DNA from: Harmonia axyridis
Lineage: Eukaryota; Arthropoda; Insecta; Coleoptera; Coccinellidae
Assembly (NCBI RefSeq): GCF_914767665.1
Contig: NC_059504.1
Coordinates: 24,096,001-24,160,000, forward strand
Length of the DNA: 64,000 nucleotides
Reading direction: 5' to 3'
Shown here piece after piece: positions 1 through 9,928 of the stretch. The position numbers and the translations under genes are program-made. The notes below the pieces were generated by a model that saw nothing but the letters and a program-made list of their open reading frames with translations, was not told where the DNA came from and made no database searches. Position 1 is the stretch's first letter, and each line of letters starts with the position of its first letter.

Positions 1-560
1 ATTAATCATAAATGTTTATATTATGAGAAAAATTGATGTAGATAATAATATATGTATCCACGTCGGAGTGAAATAGTTTGAGCTCATTAATATTGAAATT
101 GATTCCGAAATACATACGTGATAGACGAGAGAATACGATAATTTTATTGAATACGAGGGGTTGCATAGCATATCATCACAAAATTCTTCTTTACATCATT
201 GTCAATTATCATTTTTCAAATTTTCTAAAACTTCGTATTTCTGATTTTTTTCAAATATTTAATCACGGTATCCTGAATTATCGATTTGAAATTGATAAAA
301 TGACAGTTTTTTTGTTTTTATTCAAGAGTTACTCAAGAAAATGAAGGATTCTGAAGATTTTGTTCTCATAAAAAACTTTAATGCCATGTATATCTGAAAA
401 TTATTTTAGTAAGATTACCACTGATCTCTATTAGCAAACCATTTTCAAATGTCTATTGAGATCAAGCAACTCTGCTGCAGATACTATCGAATTCCCTTTC
501 ACTTTCAAAAATATTCACCGACAAATGGTTGATACAAGATCCAAATAATTCACAACCCTC
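1..560. other. AT-rich DNA, no gene recognised
   Basis: I see only short open frames without recognisable motifs. There is no terminal repeat, microsatellite or RNA gene in this stretch. Confidence 0.5.
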
Positions 561-660
561 ATGGGCACGAGAATGGCCTAGAGAGGTACATTCATTCTTT
601 CAACTCAACTCGTGCCTGTAGGAGTAGGTTCGAACCTATCGCACTCCTACTGGGTTGAAA
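561..660 (+). repeat. tRNA-like SINE head relic
   Basis: An A-box-like stretch TGGCCTAGAGAGG (574-586) is followed about 40 bases later by a perfect B-box, GGTTCGAACCT (627-637). The B-box sits between the inverted GTAGGAGTAGG and CCTATCGCACTCCTAC segments. A and B boxes at this spacing form the internal RNA polymerase III promoter of tRNAs and tRNA-derived SINEs. No complete cloverleaf or acceptor stem can be drawn, so I read it as a SINE head or tRNA pseudogene rather than a working tRNA. No poly-A tail or target duplication was found. Confidence 0.4.
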
Positions 661-1054
661 AAACAATTCTGCTAAGTCTCTACCATTCAGAGTGGTACAG
701 AATTTCAGAGGCGTAACATGTTGATGCACGGCAGCAATGTCAGCATTAACCGATCAAAGTCATTCGAACTGGTCTTACCAGTAATCGAATAATCATAACA
801 AGCCATGTATCCTTAGGCCCAGTTTCACCAAATGCTTTAATCTTGACTTAGCTTTAGGCTTTAGATCACGATTAATGTAATGTAGCGTTTCACCACACTC
901 CAAAGCGCCATTTAATCGACCAATCGCGATTTAGCACTAATCGGCCATTTTTGGAGGATTATAACCTTTCAAGCTGAGATTAATAATTATTTGGAACTCT
1001 TGTCTATGTAATTATTTCTCCGGAAATTTCGTTGAAATGGCCTTTTGACGAGTA

Positions 1055-2525
1055 TATGATCTTGCCTTTGAAGATGATGATAGTGATGAAGAATTTGTCG
1101 TTCGACGTCCTCGATGGATCCGAGAAAGAGAAGATCATTTCCAAAATTTGGACAATGCGGATTTTGAGAAAAGATTCCGTCTCTCAAAAAAAGCTGCACT
1201 CCAAATACTGGGTTCAATTGAGGAACAAATTGAATTTGCAAACGACAAGTAAGTTTTAATGTTTCATTTTCCTTTTGAATTGGCTTCTGATATTGTTGAG
1301 GATATGTTTGCAATATAGTTTGATACACTGATTTCGCGTTTCCTATTGATTTCCAGGAATAATTCTGTTTCTCCAATGAATCAGTTACTATGCACCTTAC
1401 AATACTATGCTACTGGTTGTCACCAAATGACAGTTGCAGACTTCACTGGAATTAGTAAATCGAAAGCCCATAGAATAATTCATCGAGTGAGTACTGCTAT
1501 TGCCTCTCTCCGTCCACTGCATATAACATTCCCTGAAACTCAGGAGGAAATTCGAAGAACACAGACTGAATTTTTCGGAATTGCAAGCTTTCCAAGGGTT
1601 TTGGGTGCCATCGATTGCACTCATGTTAAAATTAAAACTCCAGGTACGTCCTTCTTTCCTCCTACATGTAATGATTCTTCTCCCACTGTTTCATTAAATT
1701 TATGTTATTTTTCAGGTGGTGATAATGCAGAGCTGTTTCGTTGCAGAAAGGGTTATTTTTCACTGAATATTCAGGCTATATGCAATGCCAAACTTGAATT
1801 CACAGACATAGTTGCGAGGTGGCCTGGAAGTAGTCATGATTCCACCATATTCCGTAATTGCTATCGGAAAGCTATGTTTGATGATGACAGATATGGAAAT
1901 GCTGTCCTAGTAGGAGATAGTAGATATTCCTGTACCAAGTATTTCATGACTCCTTTTAAAAATTGTTTGAACCCTGCGGAACAATTATACAACGAATCTC
2001 AAATCAGAACGAGAAACCCTGTGGAAAGAATGTTTGGAGTTTGGAAAAGACGCTTTCCTGTATTATCGTTAGGTTTTAGAATCGATTTGGATAAAGTGTT
2101 TCCTGTAATAGTGGCAACGGCTATACTTCATAATGTCCTACGAAGACGTGAGGAAGATGTCCCACCTTTTGATGCTGAGTTTGAAGCCAACCTACCAGCA
2201 CCATGGGATGTTATAATAGCTCAGGGAGACATGGGACAAAATCCCATAGCAGTCTTAGGTCATCCATTGAACGAGAGGAGAGATTACCCTGAGCACCGAG
2301 AAAGACGTACTATGGTTCATCAATACTTCACAAGGTTTGTTTCCGGCCTGAAGATTATTGAACATATTTTGGCATTTCTATAATAGCAAAGCAAATGCTA
2401 ATTTATATGTATATTTCAGGCTGGTAATGCTAGAGCGACAGCGCAGGGAAATTGGAAGGGTTGTAGTGGAAGAACATGAAGAGATTGCGGAAGATCCACA
2501 TCCAGAAGTGAGGCAGGATCAATAG
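1055..2525 (+). CDS. Harbinger transposase (HARBI1-like), spliced
   Basis: DDE-type nuclease of the PIF/Harbinger superfamily, expected to cut the element ends in the nucleus together with its Myb-like partner. I infer four exons: about 1055-1248, 1357-1643, 1716-2334 and 2420-2525. Each junction shows GT and AG and preserves the frame. The 72-bp intron 1644-1715 is a multiple of three without a stop, so the raw frame reads through it. Family signatures are GAIDCTHVKIKTP (first catalytic D), RWPGSSHDSTIF (second D), a GDSRY block, NPVERMFGVWKRRFPVL (catalytic E) and ATAILHNV. The last exon adds a short acidic tail ending at TAG 2523-2525. No clean start exists: the frame of exon 1 runs into TGA at 1046-1048 just after ATGGCC, suggesting a small indel near the N terminus. 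The intact core suggests recent activity, but this copy may lack a usable start. Confidence 0.8.
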
Positions 2526-2626
2526 GACTTAAGACATTGAAAACAGCTGACAAAGAAAAAAAAATCACTCGCAGCCAGCAAATTTTTTTCTAATTTTTGG
2601 GTCAATTTTATCAAAATATGACTATA

Positions 2627-4554
2627 CAGGGTGAGTCTTTGACTTGTACATATATTTTAACCGAAGGTTCCTGAGGTCAAAAGAAATACTTTTTTCATTT
2701 ACCATTTTTTCCGATTCGGCCCTGTTAAAAAGATATAGCCATTTTAAATTTTCAAAATGAGCTAATTCACCCCTGAAAACCGGAACACTGAAGTTTTCTC
2801 AAGCATAAGATATACCTTTTGAACCTTGGAAATAAGCTACTAAATTAGAAAAACCATCATAAACTCACGTTTAACATTCCATTTGTTGAACAAAGTCAAA
2901 GTAGTGTTTATAATAAAATAAATGAGTTATTCCAATTTCGTTGACGCTAAAGATTTAATATTCTTCTCTTGATTTCTATTTCATTTTCGATAATTATAAC
3001 GAATTGAGCTCGCTACCACCCATATTAGCTCTGATACTCATATCCATTCATTCATTATATTTCATTTATATGATATCGTTGTTTACAAGAATTGGCATTT
3101 AACCTTAAAATCTCAAATAAATAATTTATGAAAGTTCTAACACAGACTATAGTAATCTGTGGTTTTAAGTTTAAATTTCAAATTTCGAGTGATGCCAAAT
3201 ATAAACACAGCAGTTCAGTTCGAATAATCTATGTTCTAACCTAAAATTTTCATTTACAGTTTACACTGTTATTGTTATAAGATATTTGTTATGAAATGAA
3301 GCATTTGATTTGTTCCAACTATCTCATGAAAATATTGAAATGCATCAATATTTTTGAAGCCATCAGTATGAAAATATGGAAATATGTAAAATATTCTGGT
3401 TCTGTAATCAATGGAAAAGTTAGACTCCACTTTAATCAAATTTGTTCTAAATGTGTACCTACATTATTGCCAACTTTACTACTTAATTCATCTTGATTTT
3501 GGCATTGAAAATAAATGAGAAGTATTCAATTCAAATATCCACAATAGAATATCCAGTTTCTTTCAACTCACCTAAAAACCTTAAAACAATTATGGCCCTC
3601 TTGGAAGTATGTCAATCATATGCTCTTAGGATGAATTTATGGAATAGCAAAAGAATAAAAGTATTCAATCTCAATCACATGAAAATTTGTCTAGTATGTA
3701 CCTAGTCCAAGTGGTATGTTTCGATGTGAGTTTGAATGAGCCGAAGAAGAATACAGTATTGTTCGATAGCAGCAGTCTTTAGTGAGATATTGATTGTTGT
3801 CATTATAATGGGACTATTTTGTGAAAACTTTTTTAAACATGGGCTTTATGAATAATCTGGACTTTTCAAAAAGAATGTTGATTTTAGTGAAGTATCTTCT
3901 TATTATCAGAGCTGTGCCAAAGCTCAGTAATTTTTAATCAAATCTAGGAGTAGAGGTGAGCTTATTCACTTTTACAACTTCATTTTCAAACTGAGTTGGC
4001 TAGTACTTCAATTCTAAAATCTGAGACATGACATAGTAAATATTCATTTCTGTGTTTTTTTTTCCACAACAGAACAGAGTTGCATTCAGCCAAAGTACCC
4101 AATTTTTTGAATTTCACAGATAATTTTTTTTTTTTTAAGATCAAGTTATTCGAAAACGCGCTTTGTACGAGAAAACATGAAGAATACTTTTATTTTTCAA
4201 ATTAGCCAAATATTCTTCAATGAAGGTTCAAATTACTCTTAAGAGTTGGTTTCTTCGAATTTCTGGTATTTCTATGGGATGTAATGTTCATAATAAAGAA
4301 ACAGAAGAATGTGTATGGAATCTTGTGTTCGGATAAGATGTATCACATCAAAAAAAAGCTATATTTCAAAAATCATTTCCTTCGATACAACCATTTACGA
4401 GATATAGCCGAAAATCACATTTTTTTAACGATTTTCAACAGCCTGTATCTTTTTAACCGGGCCGAATTGGAAAAAATGGTAAGGAAAAAAAGTGTTTCTT
4501 TTGACCTCAGGAATCTTGGGTTGAAATATATGTACAAGTCAAAGACTCACCCTG
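2627..4554. mobile_element. Non-autonomous TIR element, TA target (Tc1/mariner-like), nested
   Basis: Inserted inside the Harbinger element. The left end CAGGGTGAGTCTTTGACTTG (from 2627) is mirrored by the right end finishing ...GACTCACCCTG at 4554. Both are flanked by TA (2625-2626 and 4555-4556). Inverted similarity continues inward for more than 100 bases with mismatches, through the motif about Gaccttc/tGAGGTCAAAAG on both sides. The CAGGG terminus and TA duplication are typical of Tc1/mariner-type elements. The 1.9 kb interior holds only short frames (for example 3296-3496 and 4284-4583) with no transposase motif, so it must have been mobilised in trans. Confidence 0.7.
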
Positions 4555-4948
4555 TATGTATAGGCACAATATTTCCCATTTAAAATAGCCGTAAACTTTG
4601 TTTTTGTGTTTTATGAAATCTATTGCAAAGAATAATTTATTGATATGTTTGATTGAAATATTATTTAAGAAGCAGTTAAACTTGTTAATAAAAATAAATA
4701 AGTTAATAATATTACTTAAATAGTTTTTTTACAGAATGTGTGATTTTGTGAAATGGGATAATTAAAGCTCTCAAGTACAAAATCAACTTTAATTGTATAA
4801 CAAAACTCAACAAACAGGAAGTCAGTTAATAACGTTCAAACATAAAATGTGAATATTTTTTACATACATTCAGTCAAAAATCATTAGAGGAAACCAATAA
4901 TTTACATTAAAAAATATAAATGAAAATCTTGTTTACTTATTAAAAAAG

Positions 4949-5252
4949 TGAAAAATAAATAATTTCTTATACAAAGGCTACATAAACATAACTAACAGGA
5001 ACTTGGCTGATCACAGTAAAGAGCATATATTTCAAAACTCAACAAATATTATATGTTAATTTTTTTTACAAATAAAACTAAATGACTAAAGTACAACTCT
5101 TGAAAAATGAATAATTTCTTATACAAAGGCTACATAAACATAACTAACAGGAACTTGGCTGATCACAGTAAAGAGCATATGTTTCAAAACTCAACAAATA
5201 TTATATGTTAATTTTTTTTACAAATAAAAGTAAATGACTAAAGTACAACTCT
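4949..5252. repeat. Two-copy tandem repeat, 152-bp unit
   Basis: 4949-5100 and 5101-5252 are near-identical copies (for example AATTTCTTATACAAAGGCTA begins at 4961 and again at 5113), with a handful of substitutions. The repeat lies in the 3' flank of the Myb-like gene inside the Harbinger element. It could hold its polyadenylation region or subterminal protein-binding sites. I see no coding potential. Confidence 0.85.
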
Positions 5253-5387
5253 TGACGGAAACCTTTGACTGGACTATAAAAAACATAATCAGTCATGATT
5301 AATATAAACATAAAAATATAATATTAAAATATATAAAAACAGTTTTTGGAGAAAGAATGTAGAAGGTGCAGTTTCAAAAAAAATTCA

Positions 5388-6771
5388 TTATTTCAATTTT
5401 GAAACATTCTTTTTTTTTTTCAGTTCCAGGAGGAGCACTCTTGTCCGAATTCTCTCTTGCTTCAGTTTCTCATGGTGAATTTTCATAACAATCTGGTGCT
5501 CCTCTTCGGCATGAGATGTCACCGTTGTTAGGGCCTCCACTCTTTTGGATACAAGTTCTTCATTTTTTTCCTGTGATATAACAGGTCTTCTTCTATTAAG
5601 TTGATGCCTAGAAGAATGTTTTTTGTTAGGCTTACATTTTTTTGGTGCTATTTCCTGTGCAGTCAAAGGTGTAATTGCAGGCCTTTTAAAAGTCTGCAGG
5701 TCCGGTTCTGCTACTGAAATGCTAGGGTGGATTTCCTTAGTTGTTGAAGATGTGTATGGGGTAGTGATAACCTTGTTTTCTTTGTCCTCTGCACTCAGAA
5801 ACCCGTCTATATTCAAAACAAAGGAACCATCTTCGTCAACATCAACAGAACTCTGTGGCAGTTTTCTCAAGATGGTTGTTCTGGGCATCCTCATCTGCCC
5901 CGGTGTATATTGGGACCAGTCTCCATTTAAGTTACTGCCACCCTGCACCTGCACCTGCAAATAAAAATAACGATTCTTACCAGTCAACACCTACCACAAG
6001 CCGCATAAATGAACTTTGTTCCAAAAACAATATTCATCTTTTAATTATCATTTCATTGCAAGAATAAAATTTTACTCACATTCACCTGAGTATCTCCCAA
6101 AACCTCTATTTCTGGGATAAAATTGTCTTCATTTTTCTCTATTTCTGGGATAAAATTGTCCTCATTTTGGCTCATAGCTGAAAATACCAATAAAGTTATG
6201 TTTACAAAAGTATATTATTTGACACTATAAGTAAGGTTGCTTTGGCCTACTTACTATTGCCAAGTACACTATCTGTGTCATGTGGATTGATCAGCCCTAC
6301 TGCAGTGGGACGAATCAGGTCTATGACTCGAAATATAATGGTATCCACAGCCACATATTCCTTCAGACCTCCACCTAAAATCAAATAACACAACATTGCA
6401 ATAAACACATGAAAAAATCATCACTGTTATGCACAGAAAAAATATATTTTCTCACCTGTCTTAATTCTCGCTTGCCTCTCATTAGCTGCAACTTTTCTCT
6501 CTTCTGCTTTCAAATTCTTCCAGCAAGTTTTTAAAACAGCAGTAGATCGTGGACAGGAAGCTCCTGAATTATACTCTGTACTTATTTGTGTCTCCCAACA
6601 GTAGTTTTTGGAGTTTACTGTTTGATTGTCAGTCTTCTTATTCTCAATTATATGGTAATACTTTTCTACAATATCAACCAATATATTTTTGTCCTCTATC
6701 GTAAATATAGGGCCCCTCTTTCTTTTTAACTTCTGCAAGTTTCCGACATTTCGAAGCTCATCACTCGACAT
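5388..6771 (-). CDS. Harbinger Myb/SANT-like DNA-binding protein, spliced
   Basis: Second protein of Harbinger elements, which in characterised family members helps move the transposase to the nucleus and to the element ends. Four exons on the minus strand join in frame: 6771-6456, 6374-6255, 6177-6080 and 5954-5388, with GT/AG at each boundary. The start ATG at 6771-6769 gives MSSDELRNVGNLQKLKRKRG. Exon 1 holds the Myb/MADF-like domain with hallmark residues in EDKNILVDIVEKYY, a central W (NYCWETQ) and CWKNLKAEERK. Exon 3 contains an internal 11-residue duplication (NEDNFIPEIEK, then NEDNFIPEIEV). Exon 4 ends in a lysine- and glutamate-rich coiled-coil-like helix. All four exons are open, so this gene looks intact, unlike the transposase start. 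Confidence 0.75.
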
Positions 6772-7095
6772 TTTCGGCAAAAATTTGCTTTGTTCTTTGT
6801 TTACAGATGACAAATGTTTTGAGATGTTATGAGTTATGAATGAATGACACCTGACAATTGACTGACGATAATAGCGCCAATGGTGGTCATCACTGCTAAT
6901 ACGATACAGAACACTAAATAACCCTTCGTTCACAACGTTGCCAAATTGTTAGACTATTTAATCGCGATTTGGTTAATCGCGATCATCTTCGGACGGGTTG
7001 ATGCATGGTGAAACAGAAAACACTGTTAAGCCTGCTTTAGTAACAAGCGGAGTTTAATCAATCTGGGATCAAGTACTGTTTGGTGAAACTGGGCC

Positions 7096-9189
7096 TAAAA
7101 GATACAAATGGTTATAATCATGGATTAGGCCTAAAGGGGAAACCATGTAAAACAAAACGCACCTTGCAATCTTTCTCAGCGGTGGTGTGGAAAAGATTGC
7201 TTTTTATATTATTAAATTTTCGAAAAAGTTTTATTACTACCAGATATGTATCATATTAATTATCTGTAGTCGAACTCACACTTCTGGAATATGAATAAAA
7301 ATTATTTATTTCAAACTGTGAATATTATAATGGAGTTTGCGGTTGATATATACACATACCTATATATTGCAATCGTATTCAGCTCCATCGTAGCAATTGA
7401 TATTATGGATTAAATTTTTATGAGTTGTCGTATTTCCGAGAAATCATGCAAATAGATCCTTTTGAATTTATTTTTTTCAATTATAAAAATTAGAAATCGT
7501 TAAAAAAAAAATTCAATTTTCCCTGAAATGTTCTGAAGAGATATTTCGAAAAATCCAAAGAAAAATTGAGAGCCTCATTTTGCAGTTCACCGGCCAGGAT
7601 TTTGTCGGAGACTATGAAAACTTTCGCATAAAAGTTTTCACATGTGCGTAAATAATGGATTAATAAAAAAACATTTCTCGAATGCCTTTTCATGTAATTT
7701 CATGTAATTAATTACAAGGTGAATAGTGTAGTCTTTCCGAATTATTTTTGTCAAGCGTAATAGATTTCAATTCGCCATTTTTAATATCTTGTTTTATAGA
7801 TTTTCAGGGATAATTCAGTTGACACGATAAAAAAAGAAACACTTCAGCTAAAAACAAGAAAATCTATTGATTGTGGAACATCGATAGATCTGATTGCAAC
7901 AGGTTTGCCCAATTTTTTGTTATCAATATGATTGATAGAGGAAATTCAAAGAAAAGGGAAGATTTTCATAATGAAATAGGAAAATTAGAACATTTGTTAC
8001 ATAAGAAAAATTTGTAAAAGAAAAATGACAAATATTACTCTAACGAAGAAAATACAGTAGTGTCACCTAGTGAAATTTGTAAAAATAAACATAGAGGAAT
8101 ATATTTTCCAGAATTGAAAAATTTTCTGCATGTCTCTACACTATATTTACCTTGTATTAATCTTCAACTTAATAATTATGTAGTTGTAGTTTCCGAGGAA
8201 TGATTTTTTCGAATTGTGCTTATGGTTGATTTGAAATATCAAACTTCATTTTTAACTGACAAAAATTTGTGAAATGAATAAAAACAACGAATACAATAAA
8301 AAATAAAAATTTCAAATATAAAACCGACCAAGTATATCACTTCTTTCCAAATTATTATTCTCAAGTGTTATAGATTGCAATTCGACATTTTTAATATTTT
8401 GTTCTTTAAATTTTAATGGATAATTCAATTGAGCTGATATCAAATAAGTAAGATCAACAATACTCAAAAATAAAAATCTCGATATACAATTGAAGATATA
8501 ATTTTCAATGATGGAGTAAAGTTATTAAGATTCAAAATTTCGTATGAAGGCGAAGAATCTAACTGAAATAAAAAGAGAGCAATAAAAATAAAAATAGTAT
8601 TTTGGATCATTTTCATTTTTTAATAATTCCTTGAACGAATTCTTCAATAATTTTTGATTGATTTCAGTTTTTGAAATCAATCAATCAAGAACTTATTTTG
8701 AATCTTTAGTAAGTTTCAATATAGAAAGATAACACAAGAATTATATGTATATATATTATTTTTTTTTGATTTGGTAACTTTCTTAATTATAAAATAGAAA
8801 TTATATCATTGAATAATATGCTGAAATAATTTGAGAAAAAAATTTTTTTTTTAATTTCCTAAAACAAATGTATGTATATTTCTTTTCAGTTTAACATTTT
8901 TATTGCAATTAAAATTGTTATAGGAGTAAATCAAAAATTTATTCAAATCTTCAGAAGATGATATTTGACAATGAATGGTGAACCTTTGAAAAATAATGAG
9001 AAATAATGAACTTTCCTAGGATCGTTAATGAATCCCATAGAATAAATATACAAAATGAAATATTTCTAGCTACCACGAAATTTAAGATAATGATTCGTTA
9101 AGTCTTTTCAAGAAAAAAATTCTCACGAACAAATATCCGAAGTTTTAAATTATGTATTCAGTATTCATTCTCATGATGAAATCTTATAT
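7096..9189. other. AT-rich spacer with one diverged direct repeat
   Basis: No coding region or RNA gene is visible in these 2.1 kb. The only structure is a diverged direct repeat of about 105 bases. 7727-7840 and 8334-8440 share CTTTCC-AATTATT, the CAAGYGTWATAGATT core, AATTCGMCATTTTTAATAT and GGATAATTCA in the same order. The two copies differ at many positions, so this is an old duplication or two relics of one repeat family. Confidence 0.5.
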
Positions 9190-9409
9190 TTTCAATAGAA
9201 ATTTGTGGAGAAACATTAAAATTTTAATGACCTCACTAGAGAGCAATACAATAGTCTTTCATTTAGTTCTCCCATAATTTAATGAGAGTAACAGAGTGTA
9301 AATAATGTTTTCTGTTATCTATTCAAGTAGTTAATGAGGATTTAATGTTTACCGGAATCTTCCTGTAGTTGTAGTTGTTCCCGGGTCTACAGCTGACAAT
9401 GTTAACATT

Positions 9410-9928
9410 GTGATCGATAGTGCTCCACCTGTAATCAATAAACGACAGTTGTCGCCTCATAGCTCGTCTTCTGGGAAAGAGTCACCGAATACCAATGAAT
9501 TCCAAACTGTGAGGCATAGGAAGAAACCCGATAGAAAAGGGATCACGAGGATGACAAAGACGAAAGCTGAGCGTCCTATAGCAACATCCGGTGCTTCAGA
9601 CGTTAATAATAAGGAACAGTTCTGGAGGATAACGGGAGCGTCTACAGAAAATCCTGTGAAAGCCATTGACAGAAAAGTAAGTCTTTTTGTATCGAGAATA
9701 TCTGTCGATACAACTCTGGAGGATTTCACGAATATGGCAAAGGCGATATTTCCTGAAGCTGAATGTGAAAAACTTCAATCCAAACACCCTGACAAATATA
9801 GTTCCTTCAAAACAACCATTGATGCCAAAAACATAGCAAGGGCAAAAGAAAGTGATGCATGGCCGAACGGAGCATATGTTTCGAAATTTTTTCGGAGAAG
9901 TATGGGGGAGAGACCGGAAATAGATTAG
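9410..9928 (+). CDS. LINE ORF1 protein, C-terminal part
   Basis: 172-residue open frame ahead of and overlapping ORF2 by 70 bases in another frame. The basic, Ser- and Lys-rich N-terminal part is followed by a conserved-looking block (about residues 88-165) beginning RKVSLFVSRISVDTTLEDF and ending GAYVSKFFRR. This block is typical of the RNA-chaperone ORF1 C-terminus in insect CR1-type LINEs. No zinc knuckle is seen. The frame begins close to the 5' junction of the element, so it is probably truncated and the true start is lost. The product would bind LINE RNA. Confidence 0.55.
   Translation: MIDSAPPVINKRQLSPHSSSSGKESPNTNEFQTVRHRKKPDRKGITRMTKTKAERPIATSGASDVNNKEQFWRITGASTENPVKAIDRKVSLFVSRISVDTTLEDFTNMAKAIFPEAECEKLQSKHPDKYSSFKTTIDAKNIARAKESDAWPNGAYVSKFFRRSMGERPEID

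Larger units (their letters stand above)
816..7095 (+). mobile_element. PIF/Harbinger DNA transposon with two genes and a nested element
   Basis: The ends are 17-bp perfect inverted repeats: GGCCCAGTTTCACCAAA at 816-832 and its complement at 7079-7095. They are flanked by TTA on the left and TAA on the right. These are reverse complements of each other, so they resemble the usual TWA target of Harbinger elements but are not an identical duplication. The element holds the canonical pair of Harbinger genes, a HARBI1-type DDE transposase on + and a Myb-like DNA-binding protein on -, converging toward the middle. A second TIR element (2627-4554) has inserted between them. Splice sites of both genes are intact, so the copy is fairly young, although the first transposase exon looks damaged. 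Confidence 0.85.
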
